The notes beneath the pieces are model-generated. The model saw nothing but the letters and a program-made list of their open reading frames with translations. It had not been told where the DNA came from and searched no databases. Below are positions 8,110 to 16,587 of a stretch of 33,797 nt of DNA, piece after piece. Source of the stretch: Deltaproteobacteria bacterium (GTDB lineage: Bacteria; Desulfobacterota; Desulfobacteria; Desulfobacterales; UBA11574); NCBI GenBank assembly GCA_019308685.1, contig JAFDHQ010000020.1, positions 1 to 33,797 on the forward strand, given 5' to 3'. Each line of letters opens with the position of its first letter. The first letter of the stretch is position 1. Position numbers and translations under genes: made by a program.

Positions 8110-8736
8110 TTAATGATCAACAGACTCATGGATAAGGCCGATTATCTTCCGTGATGTATATTCTCCCACATCCGCCAGAGCGTCTATGGGCAAGAACGAT
8201 AGAGCATTATTTGAATAAAGGCAGGTAACCGAAGCCGAAAAATCGTCATCGGCTTCATAGAAAATATAGCAAAGGGCTATTTTGGGCAACGGATAGACAA
8301 TAAATGAAAAATCGCCTTTAACGCTTGCCGGAGCGTTACATCCGATGAGATTTGCCATAATTGAGCCTTTTGCTTTTTGGATTTTTTCAACGTATGGTAG
8401 CAAAATCTGTTGCGTATGGGTGACAAAAGCCCCGGCATAGGGCATACTGTTTGGAAAATCCTTAAAGGCTTTTAACGGCTCCAGCACGCTTGGCTCTGGA
8501 CCGGCATGGAGTGCATACAGGGAAATCAGAATCCCAATTACGCCGGTCTGTTGGACGTTGCCCAGAAAGATTCCATCGGGTCGAAGCTCACATTTCTCAC
8601 CAAAAGCATCAAATAAAAAGGAATCTCCATCCCGTTTTGAGGGCAAAACCCGTGTCAGATCTTCCAGGATATTTTCATAAAGTCTTTTAAGATTATTCTG
8701 TACAATTTTAGCGTAATTGTCGCCTATAATTTCCAT
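8110..8736 (-). CDS. DUF3786 domain-containing protein
   Basis: Protein of 208 residues with no signal peptide or membrane segment. The segments FGEKCELRPDGIF, GILISLYALHAGPEP, YPLPKIALCYIFYEADDDF and FLPIDALADVGEY match what I know of DUF3786, a soluble domain common in anaerobes and often found near corrinoid or one-carbon enzymes. No catalytic residues are established for the family. Here it stands alone: convergent with the radical SAM gene across the inverted-repeat element, and divergent from trxA. A GGAG lies 10 bases before the ATG. Confidence 0.75.
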   Translation of the reverse strand: MEIIGDNYAKIVQNNLKRLYENILEDLTRVLPSKRDGDSFLFDAFGEKCELRPDGIFLGNVQQTGVIGILISLYALHAGPEPSVLEPLKAFKDFPNSMPYAGAFVTHTQQILLPYVEKIQKAKGSIMANLIGCNAPASVKGDFSFIVYPLPKIALCYIFYEADDDFSASVTCLYSNNALSFLPIDALADVGEYTSRKIIGLIHESVDH

Positions 8737-8955
8737 ACCTCATATTCTCCATTTTTTCTTTGTTTATCACGACGATTTATAATATTCAAATTTGGTTTGA
8801 TTTTTTAAATGAATTTATAGGGTTAGTAAAGCAGAAACGAACCTTTCCATAAATTATGAAGCCGTGTCAATATTATCATTTAGTACATCAGAACTTTTTG
8901 AGATGTTATGCTTTTTATATATATTTGCCCATAGAGCCATATAAATTCTTGAAGG

Positions 8956-8984
8956 TTGACAATGCATATTCACCGCAGTATATT
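8956..8984 (+). promoter_or_regulatory. Strong sigma-70-type promoter of trxA operon
   Basis: A perfect -35 TTGACA (8956-8961) and TATATT (8979-8984) are separated by exactly 17 bases. They sit about 50 bases upstream of the trxA start in an AT-rich region. Confidence 0.75.
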
Positions 8985-9035
8985 TTGATTTATTTTTAGT
9001 TTTATTCAGAAAAATTTATGAAAGGAAATAATCTT

Positions 9036-9359
9036 ATGGCGAAGGGTATTATGGAAATAGCTGACAGCAGCTTTGATGACGAAGTGTTGCAGTCTGAAAA
9101 ACCGGTACTGGTAGATTTTTGGGCCCCCTGGTGCGGTCCGTGCAGGGCAATAGAACCGCTTGTTGAAGAGCTTGCCGAGGCTTATGGTGACAAATTCAAA
9201 TTTACGAGATGTAATGTTGATGAAAACCCGGTTACACCGACAAAGTACGGGATAAAATCTATACCCACCCTTATTTTCTTTAAAGAGGGAAAAGTGCTCG
9301 ATAAGATTGTCGGCATCGTTCCTAAATCAAAACTCGAAGAAATTATAACTAAGGTTTAA
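9036..9359 (+). CDS. trxA: Thioredoxin
   Basis: Protein of 107 residues with the redox site WCGPC at residues 32-36, the buried Asp in LVDFWAPW and the cis-proline in GIKSIPTLIFF, all as in canonical thioredoxins. The ATG at 9036 has AGGA at 9023-9026 with a 9-base spacer. An in-frame ATG at 9018 would add MKGNNL and place that site inside the gene, so it is less likely. Thioredoxin reductase starts 14 bases after the stop, giving a complete reducing pair in one operon behind the promoter at 8956. Confidence 0.96.
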   Translation: MAKGIMEIADSSFDDEVLQSEKPVLVDFWAPWCGPCRAIEPLVEELAEAYGDKFKFTRCNVDENPVTPTKYGIKSIPTLIFFKEGKVLDKIVGIVPKSKLEEIITKV

Positions 9360-9373
9360 CAGGAAAATATTCA

Positions 9374-10303
9374 ATGAAAAGCGTTGATTACGAGCTTGTC
9401 ATTATCGGCGGTGGCCCTGCTGGGCTCACCGCCGGTCTTTATGCGGCACGGGGCGGTTTAAATGTAATTCTGATCGAAAAGATTGTGCCCGGCGGGCAGG
9501 TCATGATTTCCGATTGGATTGAAAATTATCCCGGATTTCCGGAAGGAATCAGCGGTCCCGATCTGGTTCAGAAGATGACCGAGCAGGTCAAACGATTTGA
9601 TCTGAATATAGAAAATAATGAGGTCCTTTCCGTAGATTTTTCCGAGCCGGTTAAGAAAATTACTTTAAACGACAAAACCATTACAAGCCATACCATAATT
9701 ATAGCAACCGGTGCCTCACCAAAAAAGCTGGGGGTTCCCGGAGAAGATATTTTTTATGGAAAAGGCATCTCTTCATGTGCCACCTGTGATGGTCCGTTTT
9801 TCAAAGACCGTGTGGTTGCTGCTGTGGGCGGTGGTGATACCGCCGTACAGGAAAGTTTGTTTCTCACCAAATTTGTAAAAAAATTATACCTCATTCATCG
9901 AAGAGACAAACTTCGTGCTGCGGCAATTCTTCAGAAACGTGCGTTTGCAAATGAAAAAATAGAGATGATATGGGATTCTGTTTTGACCGATATCGGCGGT
10001 TTAACCAATGTTGAAAATATTACCGTGCAAAATGTCAAAACAGATGACAAAAAAAAACTTTCCGTCGATGGATGCTTTATATGGGTCGGTACAATTCCCA
10101 ACACTCAATTCTTGGCGGATAGTGTAAAACTGGATGAATACGGTTTTATTATTGCAGATTTAAATATGGAGACATCAGTACCCGGTGTATTTGCCGCAGG
10201 TGATGTCAGAAATACCCCGTTGCGCCAAGTGGTAACTGCGGTTGGCGACAGTGCCATTGCAGCTATTTCTGCAGAAAATTATGTTGAAAACCTAAAAAAA
10301 TGA
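9374..10303 (+). CDS. trxB: Thioredoxin reductase
   Basis: Protein of 309 residues, the size of the low-molecular-weight bacterial enzyme that transfers electrons from NAD(P)H through FAD to thioredoxin. FAD binding: IIGGGPAGLTAGLYAARGG. Redox-active pair: CATCDGPFF. Pyridine-nucleotide domain: VGGGDTAVQES followed by HRRDKLRA. C-terminal FAD block: GVFAAGDVRNTPLRQ. Second gene of the trxA operon; its TGA overlaps the start of bamD (ATGA at 10300-10303). Confidence 0.96.
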   Translation: MKSVDYELVIIGGGPAGLTAGLYAARGGLNVILIEKIVPGGQVMISDWIENYPGFPEGISGPDLVQKMTEQVKRFDLNIENNEVLSVDFSEPVKKITLNDKTITSHTIIIATGASPKKLGVPGEDIFYGKGISSCATCDGPFFKDRVVAAVGGGDTAVQESLFLTKFVKKLYLIHRRDKLRAAAILQKRAFANEKIEMIWDSVLTDIGGLTNVENITVQNVKTDDKKKLSVDGCFIWVGTIPNTQFLADSVKLDEYGFIIADLNMETSVPGVFAAGDVRNTPLRQVVTAVGDSAIAAISAENYVENLKK

Positions 10304-10980
10304 AACGTATCATAGTGTTTGGCCTCATTTCGTTGTTTTTCGTTTCGGGCTGCGCATGGTTCCAGCCAGAAGAAGAAAAAACGGCACAGGAACTTGCAAG
10401 GGATGGAATGGATCAATTCAACCGTGAAAGATATAACGAATCCATAGCATCCTTTGAGAAACTCAAAGACTGGTATCCTTTCAGTAAATTTGTGCCTTTT
10501 GCGGAATTGAAAATAGCCGATGCCAATTATAATATAAAAGAGTATGAAGAAGCGGTTGCAGCATATGAAGAGTTTGAAAGTCTTCATCCCCGTAATGAGG
10601 CCATACCCTACGTTATATATAAAATCGGGCTCTGTTATTTCAAGCAGATCGATACTGTCGACAGAGATCAAACCACGGCGAAGAAGGCACTTAATACGTT
10701 TAACCGTCTTAAGAAACAGTTTCCGGGAGATTCATATGCGATCAAAGCCGAAGAACATATCAAAAAATGTTTGAAAAGCCTTACCGGGCACGAACTTTAT
10801 GTTGGACTTTTTTATTTAAAAAGCAAACATTACAAAGCCGCTTTGCATCGTTTCAAGACAATCCTCACCAAATACTCTGATGTGGGCGTCCACCAAAAGG
10901 CTTTGCAGCATATCGCCACCTGTGAGGCACTGTTGAAAGAACAGGAAGAGAAAAAGGTCTCTCAACAGAAAATAAATTAA
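10300..10980 (+). CDS. bamD: Outer membrane assembly lipoprotein BamD (ComL/YfiO)
   Basis: Protein of 226 residues. The N-terminus is a lipoprotein signal peptide with lipobox VSGC (Cys18). The rest is a chain of TPR-like helices: [20 protein letters not shown], then [28 protein letters not shown] and [19 protein letters not shown]. BamD is an essential subunit of the outer-membrane beta-barrel assembly machine. Length and repeat order fit the family. It is translationally coupled to trxB, an arrangement with no obvious functional link. Confidence 0.9.
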   Translation: MKRIIVFGLISLFFVSGCAWFQPEEEKTAQELARDGMDQFNRERYNESIASFEKLKDWYPFSKFVPFAELKIADANYNIKEYEEAVAAYEEFESLHPRNEAIPYVIYKIGLCYFKQIDTVDRDQTTAKKALNTFNRLKKQFPGDSYAIKAEEHIKKCLKSLTGHELYVGLFYLKSKHYKAALHRFKTILTKYSDVGVHQKALQHIATCEALLKEQEEKKVSQQKIN

Positions 10981-11068
10981 ACTCCATCAGACCTTAGGAA
11001 AAATACTTTACATCCTTATTATTTCGTTGTACTTAAACCGGTTCAGAAAGATAAAAGGAGAAATGATA

Positions 11069-11260
11069 ATGGCCAAAATATGTGAAATCTGCGGAAAAAA
11101 ACCGCTTGTTGGAAATAATATAAGCCACGCCCACAATGTGACAAAACGTCGATTTAATCCAAACCTTCAGAAGGTACGGGCAGTCTATAACGGCAGGGTC
11201 AAAAGGATAATGGTCTGCACCAACTGTATAAAATCAGGCCATATCGTTAAAGCGCCATAG
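11069..11260 (+). CDS. rpmB: 50S ribosomal protein L28
   Basis: Protein of 63 residues beginning [20 protein letters not shown], with the family phrases [16 protein letters not shown] and [19 protein letters not shown]. The cysteine pairs CEIC and CTNC mark the zinc-binding (C+) form; the genome may hold a zinc-free paralogue elsewhere. AAGGAG at 11055-11060 lies 8 bases before the ATG at 11069 and decides the start over an in-frame codon at 11027. It follows bamD by 88 bases. Confidence 0.95.
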   Translation: MAKICEICGKKPLVGNNISHAHNVTKRRFNPNLQKVRAVYNGRVKRIMVCTNCIKSGHIVKAP

Positions 11261-11266
11261 GTCTAT

Positions 11267-11432
11267 ATTGGAAACAAATTAAGTTTCCAATGCAGAAATG
11301 AGCAATTTTTAGCAAGGTCAAGGAAATCAAGGAACACCGCGGAGGCGTACACGTAGTACGCCGCACAAGTGATTCCGCAGATTGACGCAGAGATTGCGGA
11401 AAAGGGCCATTTCTGGATGGAAACTAATTAAG
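11267..11432. repeat. Inverted-repeat element, GTTTCCATCC-ended, between rpmB and rel
   Basis: The ends are inverted: AGTTTCCAATGCAGAAATG at 11282-11300 and CATTTCTGGATGGAAACT at 11408-11425. The core has two further palindromic parts: GCGTAC-ACGTA-GTACGC, and TTCCGCAG paired with TTGCGGAA. GGAAACAAATTAAG (11270-11283) and GGAAACTAATTAAG (11419-11432) are direct repeats with one mismatch, and the left one forms a perfect 9-bp hairpin with the element end (11267-11291). The right terminus matches that of the elements at 17022 and 32291 in 17 of 18 positions. It fills the gap between convergent rpmB and rel and could end transcription from both sides. No coding capacity. Confidence 0.65.
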
Positions 11433-11435
11433 GAG

Positions 11436-13538
11436 CTACGCGTTTATTCTCTTTACTTCTTGTATGTGTTTTATCTTCCGGATGTCCGATAGAACTTTTT
11501 TAAGATGTTCGGTATTTTTAACGGCCAGGGTAAAATAGATGTCAACGATTTTACTTTCCCGGGTTTCCGTATGTGCGCTGAGTATATTTGAACCGTTTTT
11601 GCTGATATTGGAAGTGATGTCAGCCAGTAGTCCCACTCTGTCGTAAGATCGAATTATAATTTTTACGGGATAGGTATCTGCAATATCGATGTTCCACTCT
11701 ACGTCGATTTGTCGTTCGGGGCTCATTTTCAGAGCGTTGACACAGTTGGTCCGGTGAACGGTCACTCCATAGCCCCTGGTGATATACCCTGTAATCGGAT
11801 CTCCGGGAACCGGCTGGCAGCATTTTCCGAACTTTATCAGGATATCATCAACGCCCTTTACAACCACACCTTCCCTCGGCTTTTTCTTCCGTACACGGCC
11901 TACGATTTTGTTAAAGAGCGATTCGTGCTCTTTTTCTTGCTCGGGTTTAGGGGTAATTTTTCGTACGATCTGTAAAGGGGTAATTTTACCATAACCGACA
12001 TTTGCAATCAGATCATCGATATGTTTGAAGCCAAAAAGTTCAACAACCTTATCAATCTCTTCCGATTTTAAAAGGGCATTAAAATTAAGACGGTATTTGC
12101 GAAAAGCCTTTTCGCACATCTCCCGGCCAAGGGAAATGCTCCGTTCTTTTTCCTGGATTTTGATCCACTGTCTTATTCTGGAACGGGCCTTGACCGTCTT
12201 GACAAAATTCAACCAGTCCTTGCTCGGATGGCCCTTCTTTGATGTAAAAATTTCAACAGTGTCTCCAGTTTTTAATTCATATTGAAGGGGAACAATACGG
12301 CCGTTTACCTTGGCGCCGGCGCATTGATTTCCGACTTCTGTATGAATTAAAAAAGCGAAATCGACCGGCGTGGCGCCTCTGGTTAAGGATTTTATTTCTC
12401 CTCTGGGAGTATAAACGTAAACTTCATCCGGAAAGAGATCGATTCGAACATTTTCCAGAAATTCATCCGGATCTCTGAAATCTTCCTGGTGTTCCACAAG
12501 ATCTTGAATCCAGGAAAATGTTTTGGTCATCTTTTCGTTTAAACGGCAACCTTCCTTGTAGCTCCAGTGAGCGGCAATGCCGGATTTGGCGACCTTATCC
12601 ATTTCTCGGGTTCGTATCTGTATCTCTATTCGTTCACCAAAAGGCCCAATAACTGTAGTGTGTAAGGATTGGTACATATTGGCTTTGGGAACACCGATAT
12701 AGTCTTTGAACTTTTTGGCAACCGGTTTCCAGAGGGAATGTATTGAACCAAGAACTTCATAGCACTGAGGTATTGTATCGAGGATTATCCTGAATGCAAT
12801 AATATCGTACACTTCTTCAAATTCAAGGTTCTGGGAAACCATTTTTTTATAGATGCTGTAAAAATTCTTATATCTTCCCAGAACTTCGCATTTCAAATTG
12901 TGCTCATCCATTTTTTTCTGAATGAAGCTTTTAACGCTTTCTATTTTAGAATATTCTTCAGGTTGAAGATACCTAAACGAGGTGTCTTCCAGTTCCTTTT
13001 TTATCCAGTAAATACCCAGACGGGCTGCAATAGGAGCATAGATATCAATGGTTTCCCGCGCTATTTTTCTCCTTTTTTTCTCCGAGTGAAACTCAAGTGT
13101 TCTCATATTGTGAAGCCGGTCCGCAAGCTTGATCAGTATGACCCGGATATCGTCCGCCATGGCAAGAATCATCTTTCTGATACTTTCGGCCTGGCGTGCC
13201 TGAGAGCTGCTACTAAAGGGAAGCGCACTCAATTTGGTTACCCCGGAGACAATATGTGTAATTTCCTCTCCGAACATCGCATTTATTTCTTCCGGGGTGG
13301 CATGGGTATCTTCGACCACATCGTGCAACAGGCCGGATGCAACGCTGATAACATCGAGTTTCATGTCAGCCAGAATGCCGGCGACTTCCAAGGGGTGAGA
13401 AAGATAGGGCTCTCCGGACAGACGTACCTGACCATCGTGGACCCTAGCCGAGTAAATATAGGCACGGTCTAAGATGTCCAGATCCGCATCCGGATAATAT
13501 TCGGTAATTTTATCAATTATGTCATTGATACGGATCAT
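11436..13538 (-). CDS. Bifunctional (p)ppGpp synthetase/hydrolase (RelA/SpoT family)
   Basis: Protein of 700 residues with the full long-RSH order. The N-terminal HD hydrolase domain has GLLHDVVEDTHATPEE and ADRLHNMRT. The synthetase domain has RYKNFYSIYKKM, YDIIAFRIIL, PKANMYQSLHTTV and EIQIRTREMD. A TGS domain follows at about 385-450 (VYVYTPRGEIKSL, AFLIHTEVG), then a C-terminal ACT domain (DRVGLLADITSNISKNG). The intact HD motif and the synthetase motifs suggest both activities. It is last in ispG-proS-rel. No Shine-Dalgarno sequence precedes the ATG at 13538: an inserted element begins 11 bases upstream, and before insertion the start would have lain 6 bases after the proS stop. Confidence 0.94.
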   Translation of the reverse strand: MIRINDIIDKITEYYPDADLDILDRAYIYSARVHDGQVRLSGEPYLSHPLEVAGILADMKLDVISVASGLLHDVVEDTHATPEEINAMFGEEITHIVSGVTKLSALPFSSSSQARQAESIRKMILAMADDIRVILIKLADRLHNMRTLEFHSEKKRRKIARETIDIYAPIAARLGIYWIKKELEDTSFRYLQPEEYSKIESVKSFIQKKMDEHNLKCEVLGRYKNFYSIYKKMVSQNLEFEEVYDIIAFRIILDTIPQCYEVLGSIHSLWKPVAKKFKDYIGVPKANMYQSLHTTVIGPFGERIEIQIRTREMDKVAKSGIAAHWSYKEGCRLNEKMTKTFSWIQDLVEHQEDFRDPDEFLENVRIDLFPDEVYVYTPRGEIKSLTRGATPVDFAFLIHTEVGNQCAGAKVNGRIVPLQYELKTGDTVEIFTSKKGHPSKDWLNFVKTVKARSRIRQWIKIQEKERSISLGREMCEKAFRKYRLNFNALLKSEEIDKVVELFGFKHIDDLIANVGYGKITPLQIVRKITPKPEQEKEHESLFNKIVGRVRKKKPREGVVVKGVDDILIKFGKCCQPVPGDPITGYITRGYGVTVHRTNCVNALKMSPERQIDVEWNIDIADTYPVKIIIRSYDRVGLLADITSNISKNGSNILSAHTETRESKIVDIYFTLAVKNTEHLKKVLSDIRKIKHIQEVKRINA

Positions 13539-13540
13539 CG

Positions 13541-13706
13541 AAGATTAATGTTTTCGTAAAAAGTCCGATTTAGACGGTTTCGTAAAAAGTTCAAATTCAA
13601 GGCGTGCAAATTTTGTAATTATGAGGCGTGCTTATCGTACGTTGAATGATTACGAAATGCAGCACAACGCAGAAGTTGGACTTTTTACGAGACCGTCAAG
13701 ATTAAT
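13541..13706. mobile_element. Short inverted-repeat element with 9-bp target duplication between proS and rel
   Basis: AAGATTAAT occurs at 13541-13549 and again at 13698-13706, flanking 148 bases. The right end reads, as reverse complement, GACGGTCTCGTAAAAAGTCC (13678-13697). The left side has GACGGTTTCGTAAAAAGTTC (13573-13592) preceded by a second, partial copy TTTTCGTAAAAAGTCC (13551-13566), as if the end had been duplicated. The core contains GGCGTGC and GCAGCACAACGC but no reading frame. The right duplicate includes the TAA of proS (13702-13704), so the insertion preserved that stop codon. Confidence 0.75.
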
Positions 13707-15222
13707 ATGCCTTTGCAAATATAACCCGCCCGCTGCTCGGTCCGCCACAAAATATACAATTACCTTTTTCTGACGGGCCGGACAGGGGAATGCATCTAAT
13801 GGTCACACTTAGATCTTCCTTTATTTTCGATTCACAATGATCTTCCCCGCACCAGTGTGATAATGCAAATCCACCATGAATCTCAGGCTGTTCGGGATTT
13901 TCCGGGGTGAAAAATTCGTAAAAATTTTTTTTATCGTCTAGGGTTATGGAATGAGTTTTTCTAAACAACAGGGCACGATCGAAAAGAGTCTGCTGTATGT
14001 CATCCAAGATATGTGTTATTTCCTCAACAAAATATTCCCTTTTAATCGATGTTTTTTCTCTGTGCCCCTTATCTCTCCTTCCAACATATACCGAGTTGTC
14101 GGCAATGTCTCTGGGACCGATTTCAGCCCGCACCGGAATACCTTTTTTTATCCATTCCCATCCTCTGGCGCCCCCGATTTCGCGATCGTCAATTTCCACT
14201 TCTAGACGGCGGTGGTGATAAAATTTATCTTTCAATTCTTTTGCTAGATTATCAACATAGGTCATAACGGTCATCCTGTCCTCATATTTTCGGATTATGG
14301 GCATCAGAACCACATGTGATGATGCAACCCTGGGCGGAAGAATGATACCATCATCATCACCATGGGTCATTATAAGTCCGCCAATAAGGCGAGTGGAGGC
14401 TCCCCATGAAGTGGTCCAGGCATATTCCTCTTTCTCCATGGAAGACTGGAACGTTATTTCAGAAGCTTTGGCAAAATTCTGCCCCAAAAAGTGTGAGGTG
14501 CCGGCCTGGAGGCCTTTTCTGTCCTGCATCATTGCTTCGATGCACAAGGTGTCTACTGCTCCGGGAAATCTTTCTGAGGCAGTCTTTCTCCCTCTGATTA
14601 CCGGCATGGCCAGGTATTCTTCGGCAAGACGGAAATATACATCGAGCATCAGTTGGGTCCGTTCAATGGCTTCTTCTGCTGTGGCATGGACGGTGTGCCC
14701 TTCCTGCCAAAGAAATTCAGTGGTTCTTAAAAATACACGGGTTCTCATTTCCCATCTGACAACATTTGCCCATTGGTTGATGAGGAGCGGAAGATCGCGA
14801 TAACTTGAAACCCACTTGGAAAATGAATCTCCAATGATGGTTTCAGACGTCGGCCGTACTATTAAGGGCTCATTGAGCATTCCTGAAGGCTCGAGACCGC
14901 CGTTAACCCCTTTTTCAAGTCGGTGATGTGTAACAATTGCACACTCCTTTGCAAAGCCTTCCACATGTTCAGCTTCTTTTTCAAGAAAAGAAAGCGGTAT
15001 AAAAAGAGGGAAATACGCATTTTTAACCCCTGTCTCTTTGAACATATCATCAAGTATGCGCCTTATATTTTCCCAAAGCGCGTATCCCCAGGGTTTAATC
15101 ACCATACATCCTCTCACTGGGGATTGGTCTGCCATTTGAGACGCTTTGACCACCTGCTGGTACCATTCCGGATAATCTTCAGCACGGGTCGGTATTATCG
15201 CAGTTTTGTTTTGTTTGCCCAT
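13702..15222 (-). CDS. proS: Prolyl-tRNA synthetase, eukaryote/archaea-like (short) type
   Basis: Protein of 506 residues. Class II synthetase motifs are present: motif 2 region RWEMRTRVFLRTTEFLWQEGH and motif 3 region with STRLIGGLIMTHGDDDGIILPP. RPTSETIIGDSFSKW precedes them. The N-terminal YPEWYQQVVKASQMADQSPV, the length and the C-terminal zinc-type tail (HWCGEDHCE and CIFCGG) are those of the archaeal/eukaryotic-type enzyme. The large editing insertion of classical bacterial ProRS is absent. AGGA lies 8 bases before the ATG. Its 5' end overlaps ispG by 28 bases, and the stop lies inside the target duplication of the inserted element. Confidence 0.95.
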   Translation of the reverse strand: MGKQNKTAIIPTRAEDYPEWYQQVVKASQMADQSPVRGCMVIKPWGYALWENIRRILDDMFKETGVKNAYFPLFIPLSFLEKEAEHVEGFAKECAIVTHHRLEKGVNGGLEPSGMLNEPLIVRPTSETIIGDSFSKWVSSYRDLPLLINQWANVVRWEMRTRVFLRTTEFLWQEGHTVHATAEEAIERTQLMLDVYFRLAEEYLAMPVIRGRKTASERFPGAVDTLCIEAMMQDRKGLQAGTSHFLGQNFAKASEITFQSSMEKEEYAWTTSWGASTRLIGGLIMTHGDDDGIILPPRVASSHVVLMPIIRKYEDRMTVMTYVDNLAKELKDKFYHHRRLEVEIDDREIGGARGWEWIKKGIPVRAEIGPRDIADNSVYVGRRDKGHREKTSIKREYFVEEITHILDDIQQTLFDRALLFRKTHSITLDDKKNFYEFFTPENPEQPEIHGGFALSHWCGEDHCESKIKEDLSVTIRCIPLSGPSEKGNCIFCGGPSSGRVIFAKAY

Positions 15223-16301
15223 TCTGAATTCCTATAATTATCAAATTTTTCAACCTCAGCCAGTAAAACCTCGACAAGTTTCTCTTCAGGAAATTTTTTA
15301 ATGACCTTTCCCTTCTTGAAAAGAATCCCTGTGCCATCACCGCCGGCAATACCGATATCCGCCTCTTTGGCTTCTCCCGGCCCGTTGACAATGCAGCCCA
15401 TGATGGCAACTTTAATCGGCACGGGGTTTAACAATAAAGCTTTTTCAATACGTTCCACAATATTAAAGAGATCGATTTTACAGCGTCCGCAGGTCGGGCA
15501 TGATATAATGTCGGGCCCATACCGTCGGATATCAAGTGCTTTCAGAATTTCATATCCCACCCGAACCTCTTCAACAGGGTCCCGTGTTAAAGACACACGA
15601 ATCGTATCTCCGATACCCTCCGCAAGAAGCATTCCAATACCAAGGGATGACTTGGCGATTCCTGAATAAAGCCCTCCCGCCTCTGTTACACCCACATGAA
15701 GCGGCAAATCAGTTTTTGAGGAAATGAGCCTGTACGCCTCTACGGTACGATGTACATCAGAGGCCTTCATGGAGATTTTTATATTGTGAAAATCCAATGA
15801 CTTTATTAAATCAATGTGCCGCATGGCACTTTCAACCATGCCTTCTGCACTTACCCCATTATATTTCTTCAGGATGTCTTTTTCAAGGGAGCCCGCATTA
15901 ACTCCGATTCTGATGGGGATATTAAACGTCTTTGCACAGTCAACAACCGCTTTAATTTTTTTATGACCACCGATATTACCGGGATTTAGCCTCAGCCCGT
16001 CAGCACCTGACTTTATGGCGGCAAGGGCCAGGCGGTAGTCAAAATGGATGTCAGCGATTATCGGAATAGAGACTTTTTTCTTTATTGAAGATATGGCCTC
16101 GGCAGCCTCTTGGTCGGGCACGGCTACCCTTACAATTTCACATCCGGCCGTTTCCAGGCGATGAATTTGTGAAACCGTGGCCGGAACATCTTGAGTAAAT
16201 GTATTTGTCATGGACTGGACTGCAATAGGGGCATTGCCGCCCACCGTTACATTGCCCACCTTAATTGGGCATGTATTTTTTCGTCTTATTAAAAAAGGCA
16301 T
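15195..16301 (-). CDS. ispG: 4-hydroxy-3-methylbut-2-en-1-yl diphosphate synthase (IspG/GcpE)
   Basis: Protein of 368 residues. IspG reduces methylerythritol cyclodiphosphate to HMBPP in the MEP isoprenoid pathway with a [4Fe-4S] cluster. The TIM-barrel half opens VGNVTVGGNAPIAVQSMTN. The iron-sulfur half contains CPTCGRCKIDL and MGCIVNGPGEAKEADIGIAG, which supply the cluster cysteines. First gene of the minus-strand ispG-proS-rel operon. The ATG at 16301 has no clear Shine-Dalgarno sequence, and I could not find a convincing promoter in the 286-bp gap behind it. Confidence 0.96.
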   Translation of the reverse strand: MPFLIRRKNTCPIKVGNVTVGGNAPIAVQSMTNTFTQDVPATVSQIHRLETAGCEIVRVAVPDQEAAEAISSIKKKVSIPIIADIHFDYRLALAAIKSGADGLRLNPGNIGGHKKIKAVVDCAKTFNIPIRIGVNAGSLEKDILKKYNGVSAEGMVESAMRHIDLIKSLDFHNIKISMKASDVHRTVEAYRLISSKTDLPLHVGVTEAGGLYSGIAKSSLGIGMLLAEGIGDTIRVSLTRDPVEEVRVGYEILKALDIRRYGPDIISCPTCGRCKIDLFNIVERIEKALLLNPVPIKVAIMGCIVNGPGEAKEADIGIAGGDGTGILFKKGKVIKKFPEEKLVEVLLAEVEKFDNYRNSEWANKTKLR

Positions 16302-16471
16302 AACCGTTTGTTATTAATATGTATTGTCAATATATATAGTGTCGTAACCCGTATAATTTGCTCGCAAAATACGTTTTATGTGTTCATCGACCGATGCGTT
16401 CATAAAACTTTAGCAGGATATATAAGTAGCAGACAGATCTTTTTAGTTCAAGAAAAATACAGATTTTGCAT

Positions 16472-16500
16472 TTGGCTTATAAAAAATATGGGTGTATAAA
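16472..16500 (+). promoter_or_regulatory. Candidate sigma-70 promoter for the tandem-repeat protein gene
   Basis: TTGGCT at 16472-16477 and TATAAA at 16495-16500 are separated by 17 bases, about 90 bases upstream of the gene at 16588. The surroundings are AT-rich, so chance agreement is possible. Confidence 0.4.
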
Positions 16501-16587
16501 GATACAGGGGCTTTGTCCTATATATTCATGGGCAACTCAATTCTTTTGTAAAATTTCCAAGGCATTAATAATAAAAGGAGAAATGAA

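Noticed and set aside
12900-13472. 190-codon plus-strand open frame opposite rel
   Set aside because: It lies wholly antisense to the conserved rel coding sequence, has no ribosome binding site and no family resemblance; a shadow frame.
14297-14803. 168-codon plus-strand open frame opposite proS
   Set aside because: Antisense to conserved synthetase motifs; a composition-driven shadow.
16324-16330. Minus-strand TTGACA near the ispG start as its promoter
   Set aside because: With a 17-base spacer the -10 would fall at 16302-16307, next to the start codon, and reads ACGGTT; not a usable promoter.
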